A stretch of 64,000 nucleotides of DNA from Lasioglossum baleicum (Eukaryota; Arthropoda; Insecta; Hymenoptera; Halictidae): contig NW_027469212.1 in NCBI RefSeq assembly GCF_051020765.1, positions 186,001 to 250,000 on the forward strand, given 5' to 3'. How positions within the stretch are numbered: position 1 is the stretch's first letter; the number at the start of each line of letters is the position of its first letter. Below the pieces are notes generated by a model. The model saw only the letters and a program-made list of their open reading frames with translations, did no database searches and was not told where the DNA came from. Shown piece by piece: positions 43,155 through 57,188 of the stretch. The position numbers and the translations under genes were made by a program.

Positions 43155-44351
43155 CGCATAACGCATAACGCATAACGCATAACGCATAACGCATAACGCA
43201 TAACGCATAACGCATAACGCATAACGCATAACGCATAACGCATAACGCATAACGCATAACGCATAACGCATAACGCATAACGCATAACGCATAACGCATA
43301 ACGCATAACGCATAACGCATAACGCATAACGCATAACGCATAACGCATAACGCATAACGCATAACGCATAACGCATAACGCATAACGCATAACGCATAAC
43401 GCATAACGCATAACGCATAACGCATAACGCATAACGCAGGACGCATAATGCATAACGCATAACGCATAACGCATAACGCATAACGCATAACGCATAACGC
43501 ATAACGCATAACGCATAACGCATAACGCATAACACATAACGCATAACGCATAACGCATAACGCATAACGCATAACGCATAACGCATAACGCATAACGCAT
43601 AACGCATAACGCATAACGAACAACGCACAACGCACAACGCACAACGCACAACGCATAACGCATAACGCATAACGCATAATGCATAACGCATAACGCATAA
43701 CGCATAACGCATAACGCATAACGCATAACGCATAACGCATAACGCATAACGCATAACGCATAACGCATAACGCATAACACATAACGCATAACGCATAACG
43801 CATAACGCATAACGCATAACGCATAACGCATAACGCATAACGCATAACGCATAACGCATAACGCATAACGCATAACGCATAACGCATAACGCATAACGCA
43901 TAACGCATAACGCATAACGCATAACGCATAACGCATAACGCATAACGCATAACGCATAACGCATAACGCATAACGCATAACGCATAACGCATAACGCATA
44001 ACGCATAACGCATAACGCATAACGCATAACGCATAACGCTTAACGCATAACGCATAACGCATAACGCATAACGCATAACGCATAACGCATAACGCATAAC
44101 GCATAACGCATAACGCATACCGCATAACGCATAACGCATAACGCATAACGCATAACGCATAACGCATAACGCATAACGCATAACGCATAACGCATAACGC
44201 ATAACGCATAACGCACAACGCATAACGCATAACGCATAACGCATAACGCAAAAGTCATAACGCATAACGCATAACGCATAACGCATAACACATAACGCAT
44301 AACGCATAACGCATAACGCATAACGCATAACGCATAACGCATAACGCATAA
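43155..44351. repeat. U0 block with V1-less relic of an X-like module
   Basis: CGCAGGA (43435-43441) is followed not by V1 but by U0 and TGCATAA (43449). CACATAA near 43533, CGAACAA near 43618 with four V1, CACATAA near 43779, CGCTTAA near 44038 and CGCATAC near 44116 follow. CGCAGGA without its V1 run suggests a deletion or conversion that removed the V1 tract. Confidence 0.7.
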
Positions 44352-44722
44352 GGCATAACGCACAACGCACAACGCACAACGCATAACGCATAACGCACAA
44401 CGCATAACGCATAACGCATAACGCATAACGCTTAACGCATAACGCATAATGCAAAAGTCATAACGCATAACGCATAGCCCATAACGCATAACGCATAACG
44501 CATAACGCATAACGCATAACGCATAACGCATAACGCATAACGCACAACGCATAACGCATAACGCATAACGCATAACGCAAAAGTCATAACGCATAACGCA
44601 TAACGCATAACGCATAACACATAACGCATAACGCATAACGCATAACGCATAACGCATAACGCATAACGCATAACGCATAACGCATAACGCATAACGCATA
44701 CCGCATAACGCATAACGCATAC
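44352..44722. repeat. Y module, copy 2
   Basis: 371 bp, the same length as copy 1. CGCATAC pair at 44695 and 44716. It leads to CGCAGGA near 44987, a pure V1 tract and the anchor of copy A at 45115. Confidence 0.82.
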
Positions 44723-45793
44723 CGCATAACGCATAACGCATAACGCATAACGCATAACGCATAACGCATAACGCATAACGCATAACGCATAACGCATAAC
44801 GCATAACGCATAACGCATAACGCATAACGCATAACGCATAACGCATAACGCATAACGCATAACGCATAACGCATAACGCATAACGCATAACGCATAACGC
44901 ATAACGCATAACGCATAACGCATAACGCATAACGCATAACGCATAACGCATAACGCATAACGCATAACGCATAACGCAGGACGCACAACGCACAACGCAC
45001 AACGCACAACGCACAACGCACAACGCACAACGCACAACGCACAACGCACAACGCACAACGCACAACGCACAACGCACAACGCACAACGCACAACGCACAA
45101 CGCACAACGCACAACGCTTAACGCATAACGCATAATGCAAAAGTCATAACGCATAACGCATAACGCATAACGCATAGCCCATAACGCATAACACATAACG
45201 CATAACGCATAACGCATAACGTATAACGCATAACGCATAACGCATAACGCATAACGCATAACGCATAACGCACAACGCACAACGCACAACGAACAACGCA
45301 CAACGCACAACGCACAACGCACAACGCACAACGCACGACGCACGACGCATAACGCATAACGCATAACGCATAACGCATAACGCATAACGCAGAACGCACA
45401 ACGCACAACGCACAACGCATAACGCATAACGCATAACGCATAACGCATAACGCATAACGCATAACGCATAACGCATAACGCATAACGCACAACGCACAAC
45501 GCACAACGCACAACGCACAACGCACAACGCACAACGCACAACGCACAACGCACAACGCACAACGCACGACGCACGACGCATAACGCATAACGCATAACGC
45601 ATAACGCATAACGCATAACGCATAACGCATAACGCATAACGCATAACGCACAACGCACAACGCACAACGCATAACGCATAACGCATAACGCATAACGCAT
45701 AACGCATAACGCATAGCCCATAACGCATAACGCATAACGCATAATGCATAACGCATAACGCATAACGCATAACGCATAACGCATAACGCATAA

Positions 45794-46108
45794 CGCAGGA
45801 CGCACAACGCACAACGCACAACGCACAACGCACAACGCACAACGCACAACGCACAACGCACAACGCACAACGCACAACGGACAACGCACAACGCACAACG
45901 CACAACGCACAACGCACAACGCACAACGCACAACGCATAACGCATAACGCATAACGCATAACGCATAACGCATAACGCATAACGCATAATGCAAAAGTCA
46001 TAACGCATAACGCATAACGCATAACGCATAGCCCATAACGCATAACACGTAGCGCATATCGCATAATGCATAACGCATAACGCATAACGCATCACCCATA
46101 ACGCAGAA
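45794..46108. repeat. X module, copy 3
   Basis: CGCAGGA 45794, CGGACAA 45878, S 46046 (168 bp, 24 units, after CGGACAA). A V1 run closed by V3, a V1 triplet, P and TGCATAA precede it. Confidence 0.82.
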
Positions 46109-47032
46109 CGCATAACGCATAACGCATAACGCATAACGCATAACGCATAACGCATAACGCATAACGCATAACGCATAACGCATAACGCATAACGCATAAC
46201 GCATAACGCACAACGCACAACGCACAACGCACAACGAACAACGCACAACGCACAACGCACAACGCACAACGCATAACGCATAACGCATAACGCATAATGC
46301 ATAACGCATAACGCATAACGCATAACGCATAACGCATAACGCATAACGCATAACGCATAACGCAAAAGTCATAACGCATAACGCATAACGCATAACGCAT
46401 AACGCATAACACATAACGCATAACGCATAACGCATAACGCATAACGCATAACGCATAACGCATAACGCATAACGCATAACGCATAACGCATAACGCATAA
46501 CGCATAACGCATAACGCATAACGCATAACGCATAACGCATAACGCATAACGCATAACGCATAACGCATAACGCATAACGCATAACGCATAACGCATAACG
46601 CATAACGCATAACGCATAACGCATAACGCATAACGCATAACGCATAACGCATAACGCATAACGCATAACGCATAACGCATAACGCATAACGCATAACGCA
46701 TAACGCATAACGCATAACGCATAACGCATAACGCATAACGCTTAACGCATAACGCATAACGCATAACGCATAACGCATAACGCATAACGCATAACGCATA
46801 ACGCATAACGCATACCGCATAACGCATAACGCATAACGCATAACGCATAACGCATAACGCATAACGCATAACGCATAACGCATAACGCATAACGCATAAC
46901 GCACAACGCATAACGCATAACGCATAACGCATAACGCAAAAGTCATAACGCATAACGCATAACGCATAACGCATAACACATAACGCATAACGCATAACGC
47001 ATAACGCATAACGCATAACGCATAACGCATAA

Positions 47033-47396
47033 GGCATAACGCACAACGCACAACGCATAACGCATAACGCACAACGCATAACGCATAACGCATAACGCAT
47101 AACGCTTAACGCATAACGCATAATGCAAAAGTCATAACGCATAACGCATAGCCCATAACGCATAACGCATAACGCATAACGCATAACGCATAACGCATAA
47201 CGCATAACGCATAACGCACAACGCATAACGCATAACGCATAACGCATAACGCAAAAGTCATAACGCATAACGCATAACGCATAACGCATAACACATAACG
47301 CATAACGCATAACGCATAACGCATAACGCATAACGCATAACGCATAACGCATAACGCATAACGCATAACGCATACCGCATAACGCATAACGCATAC
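47033..47396. repeat. Y module, copy 3
   Basis: Two V1 instead of three after GGCATAA. CGCATAC pair at 47369 and 47390. An eight-unit V1 run (near 47657) and the S block at 47817 follow, as after the copy at 56818. Confidence 0.82.
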
Positions 47397-48667
47397 CGCA
47401 TAACGCATAACGCATAACGCATAACGCATAACGCATAACGCATAACGCATAACGCATAACGCATAACGCATAACGCATAACGCATAACGCATAACGCATA
47501 ACGCATAACGCATAACGCATAACGCATAACGCATAACGCATAACGCATAACGCATAACGCATAACGCATAACGCATAACGCATAACGCATAACGCATAAC
47601 GCATAACGCATAACGCATAACGCATAACGCATAACGCATAACGCATAACGCATAACGCACAACGCACAACGCACAACGCACAACGCACAACGCACAACGC
47701 ACAACGCACAACGCATAACGCATAACGCATAACGCATAACGCATAACGCATAACGCATAATGCAAAAGTCATAACGCATAACGCATAACGCATAACGCAT
47801 AGCCCATAACGCATAACACGTAGCGCATATCGCATAATGCATAACGCATAACGCATAACGCATCACCCATAACGCAGAACGCATAACGCATAACGCATAA
47901 CGCATAACGCATAACGCATAACGCATAACGCATAACGCATAACGCATAACGCATAACGCACAACGCACAACGCACAACGCACAACGAACAACGCACAACG
48001 CACAACGCACAACGCACAACGCACAACGCACAACGCATAACGCATAACGCATAACGCATAACGCATAACGCATAACGCATAACGCATAACGCATAACGCA
48101 TAACGCATAACGCATAACGCATAACGCATAACGCATAACGCATAACGCATAACGCATAACGCATAACGCATAACGCATAACGCATAACGCATAACGCATA
48201 ACGCATAACGCATAACGCATAACGCATAACGCATAACGCATAACGCATAACGCATAACGCATAACGCATAACGCATAACGCATAACGCATAACGCATAAC
48301 GCATAACGCATAACGCATAACGCATAACGCATAACGCATAACGCATAACGCATAACGCATAACGCATAACGCATAACGCATAACGCATAACGCATAACGC
48401 ATAACGCATAACGCATAACGCATTACGCATAACGCATAACGCATAACGCATAACGCATAACGCATAACGCATAACGCATAACGCATAAAACGCATAACGC
48501 ATAACGCATAACGCATAAACGCATAACGCATAACGCATAACGCATAACGCATAACGCATAACGCATAACGCATAAACGCATAACGCATAACGCATAACGC
48601 ATAACGCATAACGCATAACGCATAACGCATAACGCATAACGCATAACGCATAACGCATAACGCATAA

Positions 48668-48955
48668 CGCAACGCATAACGCATAACGCATAACGCATAA
48701 CGCATAACGTCATAACGCATAACGCATAACGCATAACGCATAACGCATAACGCATAACGCATAACGCATAACGCATAAAACGCATAACGCATAACGCATA
48801 ACGCATAACGCATAACGCATAACGCATAACGCATAACGCATAACGCATAACGCATAACGCATAACGCATAACGCATAACGCATAACGCATAACGCATAAC
48901 GCATTACGCATAACGCAAAACCCATAACGCCTAACGCATAACGCACAACGCATGA
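48668..48955. repeat. K'-M module, copy 6, with damaged V1 and K'
   Basis: M at 48900-48955 is intact. Upstream, where V1 is expected, stands the five-base CGCAA (48668-48672). Five U0 later, where K' is expected, stands C followed by GTCATAA (48708-48715), i.e. K' that has lost six of its first seven bases. The K'-to-M distance (27 units after removing the 2-base insertion at 48777-48780) fits the family. Confidence 0.8.
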
Positions 48956-49798
48956 CGCATAACGCATAACGCATAACGCATAACGCATAACGCATAACGC
49001 ATAACGCATAACGCATAACGCATAACGCATAACGCATAACGCATAACGCATAACGCATAACGCATAACGCATAACGCATAACGCATAACGCATAACGCAT
49101 AACGCATAACGCATAACGCATAACGCATAACGCATAACGCATAACGCATAACGCATAACGCATAACGCATAACGCATAACGCATAACGCATAACGCATAA
49201 CGCATAACGCATAACGCATAACGCATAACGCATAAACGCATAACGCATAACGCATAACGCATAACGCATAACGCATAACGCATAACGCATAAACGCATAA
49301 CGCATAACGCATAACGCATAACGCATAACGCATAACGCATAACGCATAACGCATAACGCATAACGCATAACGCATAACGCATAACGCATAACGCATAACG
49401 CATAACGCATAACGCATAACGCATAACGCATAACGCATAACGCATAACGCATAACGCATAACGCATAACGCATAACGCACAACGCACAACGCACAACGCA
49501 CAACGCACAACGCACAACGCACAACGCACAACGCACAACGCACAACGCACAACGCACGACGCACGACGCATAACGCATAACGCATAACGCATAACGCATA
49601 ACGCATAACGCATAACGCATAACGCATAACGCATAACGCATAACGCACAACGCACAACGCACAACGCATAACGCATAACGCATAACGCATAACGCATAAC
49701 GCATAAACGCATAGCCCATAACGCATAACGCATAACGCATAATGCATAACGCATAACGCATAACGCATAACGCATAACGCATAACGCATAACGCATAA

Positions 49799-50106
49799 CG
49801 CAGGACGCACAACGCACAACGCACAACGCACAACGCACAACGCACAACGCACAACGCACAACGCACAACGCACAACGGACAACGCACAACGCACAACGCA
49901 CAACGCACAACGCACAACGCACAACGCACAACGCATAACGCATAACGCATAACGCATAACGCATAACGCATAACGCATAACGCATAATGCAAAAGTCATA
50001 ACGCATAACGCATAACGCATAACGCATAGCCCATAACGCATAACACGTAGCGCATATCGCATAATGCATAACGCATAACGCATAACGCATCACCCATAAC
50101 GCAGAA
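49799..50106. repeat. X module, copy 4
   Basis: CGCAGGA 49799, CGGACAA 49876, S 50044. Preceded by V1 closed by V3 near 49556, a V1 triplet, and P displaced by one inserted A at 49705. Confidence 0.82.
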
Positions 50107-50997
50107 CGCATAACGCATAACGCATAACGCATAACGCATAACGCATAACGCATAACGCATAACGCATAACGCATAACGCATAACGCATAACGCATAACGC
50201 ACAACGCACAACGCACAACGCACAACGAACAACGCACAACGCACAACGCACAACGCACAACGCATAACGCATAAACGCATAACGCATAATGCATAACGCA
50301 TAACGCATAACGCATAACGCATAACGCATAACGCATAACGCATAACGCATAACGCAAAAGTCATAACGCATAACGCATAACGCATAACGCATAACGCATA
50401 ACACATAACGCATAACGCATAACGCATAACGCATAACGCATAACGCATAACGCATAACGCATAACGCATAACGCATAACGCATAACGCATAACGCATAAC
50501 GCATAACGCATAACGCATAACGCATAACGCATAACGCATAACGCATAACGCATAACGCATAACGCATAACGCATAACGCATAACGCATAACGCATAACGC
50601 ATAACGCATAACGCATAACGCATAACGCATAACGCATAACGCATAACGCATAACGCATAACGCATAAACGCATAACGCATAACGCATAACGCTTAACGCA
50701 TAACGCATAACGCATAACGCATAACGCATAACGCATAACGCATAACGCATAACGCATAACGCATAACGCATACCGCATAACGCATAACGCATAACGCATA
50801 ACGCATAACGCATAACGCATAACGCATAACGCATAACGCATAACGCATAACGCATAACGCATAACGCACAACGCATAACGCATAACGCATAACGCATAAC
50901 GCAAAAGTCATAACGCATAACGCATAACGCATAACGCATAACACATAACGCATAACGCATAACGCATAACGCATAACGCATAACGCATAACGCATAA

Positions 50998-51389
50998 GGC
51001 ATAACGCACAACGCACAACGCACAACGCATAACGCATAACGCACAACGCATAACGCATAACGCATAACGCATAACGCTTAACGCATAACGCATAATGCAA
51101 AAGTCATAACGCATAACGCATAGCCCATAACGCATAACGCATAACGCATAACGCATAACGCATAACGCATAACGCATAACGCATAACGCATAACGCATAA
51201 CGCACAACGCATAACGCATAACGCATAACGCATAACGCAAAAGTCATAACGCATAACGCATAACGCATAACGCATAACACATAACGCATAACGCATAACG
51301 CATAACGCATAACGCATAACGCATAACGCATAACGCATAACGCATAACGCATAACGCATAACGCATACCGCATAACGCATAACGCATAC
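50998..51389. repeat. Y module, copy 4
   Basis: GGCATAA then three V1 and the usual order; CGCATAC pair at 51362 and 51383. CGCAGGA near 51652 and a 20-unit class V1 tract lead to N at 51804. Confidence 0.82.
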
Positions 51390-51803
51390 CGCATAACGCA
51401 TAACGCATAACGCATAACGCATAACGCATAACGCATAACGCATAAACGCATAACGCATAACGCATAACGCATAACGCATAACGCATAACGCATAACGCAT
51501 AACGCATAACGCATAACGCATAACGCATAACGCATAACGCATAACGCATAACGCATAACGCATAACGCATAACGCATAACGCATAACGCATAACGCATAA
51601 CGCATAACGCATAACGCATAACGCATAACGCATAACGCATAACGCATAACGCAGGACGCACAACGCACAACGCACAACGCACAACGCACAACGCACAACG
51701 CACAACGCACAACGCACAACGCACAACGCACAACGCACAACGCACAACGCACAACGCACAACGCACAACGCACAACGCACAACGCACAACGCACAACGCA
51801 CAA

Positions 51804-52412
51804 CGCTTAACGCATAACGCATAATGCAAAAGTCATAACGCATAACGCATAACGCATAACGCATAGCCCATAACGCATAACACATAACGCATAACGCATA
51901 ACGCATAACGTATAACGCATAACGCATAACGCATAACGCATAACGCATAACGCATAACGCACAACGCACAACGCACAACGAACAACGCACAACGCACAAC
52001 GCACAACGCACAACGCATCACGCATAACGCATAACGCATAATGCATAACGCATAACGCATAACGCATAACGCATAACGCATAACGCATAACGCACAACGC
52101 ACAACGCACAACGCACAACGCACAACGCACAACGCACGACGCACGACGCATAACGCACAACGCACAACGCACAACGCACAACGCACAACGCACGACGCAC
52201 GACGCATAACGCATAACGCATAACGCATAACGCATAACGCATAACGCAGAACGCACAACGCACAACGCACAACGCACAACGCACAACGCACAACGCACAA
52301 CGCACAACGCACAACGCACAACGCACAACGCACAACGCACAACGCACAACGCACAACGCACAACGCACAACGTATAACGCATAACGCAAAAGTCATAACG
52401 CATACCGTATAA
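51804..52412. repeat. N module, copy 4
   Basis: CGCTTAA, K, P, CACATAA, CGTATAA, V1 with CGAACAA, a CGCATCA, V3 pairs twice, CGCAGAA, long V1, CGTATAA, a single K', then CGCATAC and CGTATAA (52399-52412). 609 bp. Copies at 18478, 19822 and 61137 have K' doubled. Confidence 0.84.
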
Positions 52413-52727
52413 CGCATAACGCATAACGCATAACGCATAACGCATAACGCATAACGCATAACGCATAACGCATAACGCATAACGCATAACGCATAACGCA
52501 TAACGCATAACGCATAACGCATAACGCATAACGCATAACGCATAACGCATAACGCATAACGCATAACGCATAACGCATAACGCATAACGCATAACGCATA
52601 ACGCATAACGCATAACGCATAACGCATAACGCATAACGCATAACGCATAACGCATAACGCTTAACGCATAACGCATAATGCAAAAGTCATAACGCATAAC
52701 GCATAACGCATAGCCCATAACCCATAA

Positions 52728-52733
52728 CACGTA
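52728..52733. repeat. S' with one-base deletion (CACGTA)
   Basis: The S unit reads CACGTA, one G short, and is preceded by P and CCCATAA. The same deletion is at 62061-62066, 9,333 bp away, while S' at 17183 and 20928 are full length. A shared phase-breaking deletion is a clean marker of common descent. Confidence 0.88.
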
Positions 52734-53223
52734 CGCATATCGCATAACGCATAACGCATAACGCATAACGCATAACGCATAACGCATAACGCATAACGCA
52801 TAACGCATAACGCATAACGCATAACGCATAACGCATAACGCATAACGCTTAACGCATAACGCATAATGCAAAAGTCATAACGCATAACGCATAACGCATA
52901 ACGCATAACGCATAGCCCATAACGCATAACGCATAACGCATAACGCATAACGCATAACGCATAACGCATAACGCATAACGCATAACGCATAACGCATAAC
53001 GCATAACGCATAACGCATAACGCATAACGCATAACGCATAACGCATAACGCATAACGCATAACGCATAACGCACAACGCACAACGCACAACGCATAACGC
53101 ATAACGCATAACGCATAACGCATAACGCATAACGCATAGCCCATAACGCATAACGCATAACGCATAATGCATAACGCATAACGCATAACGCATAACGCAT
53201 AACGCATAACGCATAACGCATAA

Positions 53224-53531
53224 CGCAGGACGCACAACGCACAACGCACAACGCACAACGCACAACGCACAACGCACAACGCACAACGCACAACGCACAA
53301 CGGACAACGCACAACGCACAACGCACAACGCACAACGCACAACGCACAACGCACAACGCATAACGCATAACGCATAACGCATAACGCATAACGCATAACG
53401 CATAACGCATAATGCAAAAGTCATAACGCATAACGCATAACGCATAACGCATAGCCCATAACGCATAACACGTAGCGCATATCGCATAATGCATAACGCA
53501 TAACGCATAACGCATCACCCATAACGCAGAA
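53224..53531. repeat. X module, copy 5
   Basis: CGCAGGA 53224, CGGACAA 53301, S 53469 (24 units after CGGACAA). The V1 triplet and P precede it, without the V1-V3 run found before copies 2-4. Confidence 0.82.
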
Positions 53532-55585
53532 CGCATAACGCATAACGCATAACGCATAACGCATAACGCATAACGCATAACGCATAACGCATAACGCATA
53601 ACGCATAACGCATAACGCATAACGCACAACGCACAACGCACAACGCACAACGAACAACGCACAACGCACAACGCACAACGCACAACGCATAACGCATAAC
53701 GCATAACGCATAATGCATAACGCATAACGCATAACGCATAACGCATAACGCATAACGCATAACGCATAACGCATAACGCAAAAGTCATAACGCATAACGC
53801 ATAACGCATAACGCATAACGCATAACACATAACGCATAACGCATAACGCATAACGCATAACGCATAACGCATAACGCATAACGCATAACGCATAACGCAT
53901 AACGCATAACGCATAACGCATAACGCATAACGCATAACGCATAACGCATAACGCATAACGCATAACGCATAACGCATAACGCATAACGCATAACGCATAA
54001 CGCATAACGCATAACGCATAACGCATAACGCATAACGCATAACGCATAACGCATAACGCATAACGCATAACGCATAACGCATAAACGCATAACGCATAAC
54101 GCATAACGCTTAACGCATAACGCATAACGCATAACGCATAACGCATAACGCATAACGCATAACGCATAACGCATAAACGCATAACGCATACCGCATAACG
54201 CATAACGCATAACGCATAACGCATAACGCATAACGCATAACGCATAACGCATAACGCATAACGCATAACGCATAACGCATAACGCATAACGCATAACGCA
54301 CAACGCATAACGCATAACGCATAACGCATAACGCAAAAGTCATAACGCATAACGCATAACGCATAACGCATAACGCATAACGCATAACGCATAACGCATA
54401 ACGCATAACGCATAACGCATAAACGCATAACGCATAACGCATAACGCATAACGCATAACGCATAACGCATAACGCATAACGCATAACGCATAACGCATAA
54501 CGCATAACGCATAACGCATAACGCATAACGCATAACGCATAACGCATAACGCATAACGCATAACGCATAACGCATAACGCATAACGCATAACGCATAACG
54601 CAGGACGCACAACGCACAACGCACAACGCACAACGCACAACGCACAACGCACAACGCACAACGCACAACGCACAACGCACAACGCACAACGCACAACGCA
54701 CAACGCACAACGCACAACGCACAACGCACAACGCACAACGCACAACGCTTAACGCATAACGCATAATGCAAAAGTCATAACGCATAACGCATAACGCATA
54801 ACGCATAGCCCATAACGCATAACACATAACGCATAACGCATAACGCATAACGTATAACGCATAACGCATAACGCATAACGCATAACGCATAACGCATAAC
54901 GCACAACGCACAACGCACAACGAACAACGCACAACGCACAACGCACAACGCACAACGCATCACGCATAACGCATAACGCATAATGCATAACGCATAACGC
55001 ATAACGCATAACGCATAACGCATAACGCACAACGCACAACGCACAACGCACAACGCACAACGCACAACGCACGACGCACGACGCATAACGCACAACGCAC
55101 AACGCACAACGCACAACGCACAACGCACGACGCACGACGCATAACGCATAACGCATAACGCATAACGCATAACGCATAACGCAGAACGCACAACGCACAA
55201 CGCACAACGCATAACGCATAACGCATAACGCATAACGCATAACGCATAACGCATAACGCATAACGCATAACGCACAACGCACAACGCACAACGCACAACG
55301 CACAACGCACAACGCACAACGCACAACGCACAACGCACAACGCACAACGCACGACGCACGACGCATAACGCATAACGCATAACGCATAACGCATAACGCA
55401 TAACGCATAACGCATAACGCATAACGCATAACGCACAACGCACAACGCACAACGCATAACGCATAACGCATAACGCATAACGCATAACGCATAACGCATA
55501 GCCCATAACGCATAACGCATAACGCATAATGCATAACGCATAACGCATAACGCATAACGCATAACGCATAACGCATAACGCATAA

Positions 55586-55907
55586 CGCAGGACGCACAAC
55601 GCACAACGCACAACGCACAACGCACAACGCACAACGCACAACGCACAACGCACAACGCACAACGCACAACGCACAACGGACAACGCACAACGCACAACGC
55701 ACAACGCACAACGCACAACGCACAACGCACAACGCATAACGCATAACGCATAACGCATAACGCATAACGCATAACGCATAACGCATAATGCAAAAGTCAT
55801 AACGCATAACGCATAACGCATAACGCATAGCCCATAACGCATAACACGTAGCGCATATCGCATAATGCATAACGCATAACGCATAACGCATCACCCATAA
55901 CGCAGAA
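55586..55907. repeat. X module, copy 6
   Basis: CGCAGGA 55586, CGGACAA 55677 (two units further than in most copies), S 55845, again 168 bp after CGGACAA. Confidence 0.82.
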
Positions 55908-56817
55908 CGCATAACGCATAACGCATAACGCATAACGCATAACGCATAACGCATAACGCATAACGCATAACGCATAACGCATAACGCATAACGCATAACG
56001 CACAACGCACAACGCACAACGCACAACGAACAACGCACAACGCACAACGCACAACGCACAACGCATAACGCATAACGCATAACGCATAATGCATAACGCA
56101 TAACGCATAACGCATAACGCATAACGCATAACGCATAACGCATAACGCATAACGCAAAAGTCATAACGCATAACGCATAACGCATAACGCATAACGCATA
56201 ACACATAACGCATAACGCATAACGCATAACGCATAACGCATAACGCATAACGCATAACGCATAACGCATAACGCATAACGCATAACGCATAACGCATAAC
56301 GCATAACGCATAACGCATAACGCATAACGCATAACGCATAACGCATAACGCATAACGCATAACGCATAACGCATAACGCATAACGCATAACGCATAACGC
56401 ATAACGCATAACGCATAACGCATAACGCATAACGCATAACGCATAACGCATAACGCATAACGCATAACGCATAACGCATAACGCATAACGCATAACGCAT
56501 AACGCATAACGCATAACGCTTAACGCATAACGCATAACGCATAACGCATAACGCATAACGCATAACGCATAACGCATAACGCATAACGCATACCGCATAA
56601 CGCATAACGCATAACGCATAACGCATAACGCATAACGCATAACGCATAACGCATAACGCATAACGCATAACGCATAACGCATAACGCACAACGCATAACG
56701 CATAACGCATAACGCATAACGCAAAAGTCATAACGCATAACGCATAACGCATAACGCATAACACATAACGCATAACGCATAACGCATAACGCATAACGCA
56801 TAACGCATAACGCATAA

Positions 56818-57188
56818 GGCATAACGCACAACGCACAACGCATAACGCATAACGCACAACGCATAACGCATAACGCATAACGCATAACGCTTAACGCATA
56901 ACGCATAATGCAAAAGTCATAACGCATAACGCATAGCCCATAACGCATAACGCATAACGCATAACGCATAACGCATAACGCATAACGCATAACGCATAAC
57001 GCACAACGCATAACGCATAACGCATAACGCATAACGCAAAAGTCATAACGCATAACGCATAACGCATAACGCATAACACATAACGCATAACGCATAACGC
57101 ATAACGCATAACGCATAACGCATAACGCATAACGCATAACGCATAACGCATAACGCATAACGCATACCGCATAACGCATAACGCATAC
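56818..57188. repeat. Y module, copy 5
   Basis: Two V1 after GGCATAA, as in its counterpart at 47033. CGCATAC pair at 57161 and 57182. An eight-unit V1 run near 57457 and an S block at 57609 that lacks CGCAGAA follow. Confidence 0.82.

Larger units (their letters stand above)
48487..50668. repeat. Cluster of eleven off-length units
   Basis: Extra A in the AA of U0 near 48517, 48574, 49234, 49291, 49705, 50273 and 50666; two extra A at 48487-48490 and 48777-48780; a two-base loss at 48668-48672; one disrupted K' at 48708-48715. The net change is +10 bases, and the spacing of GGCATAA 47033 to 50998 (3,965 = 565 units + 10) confirms the count. Further extra A at 51444, 54083, 54175 and 54421 extend the cluster. 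Confidence 0.88.
45115..54745. repeat. Segmental unit A (~9.6 kb), left copy of a tandem pair
   Basis: Landmarks: CGCTTAA 45115, S 46046, GGCATAA 47033, S 47817, M 48900, S 50044, GGCATAA 50998, N 51804-52412, S' 52728, S 53469. The next copy repeats this order at offsets of 9,631, 9,799, 9,785, 9,792, 9,766, 9,364, 9,355, 9,333, 9,333 and 9,347. The copies differ by whole-unit gains and losses, plus a dense set of off-length units confined to this left copy. Confidence 0.85.
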
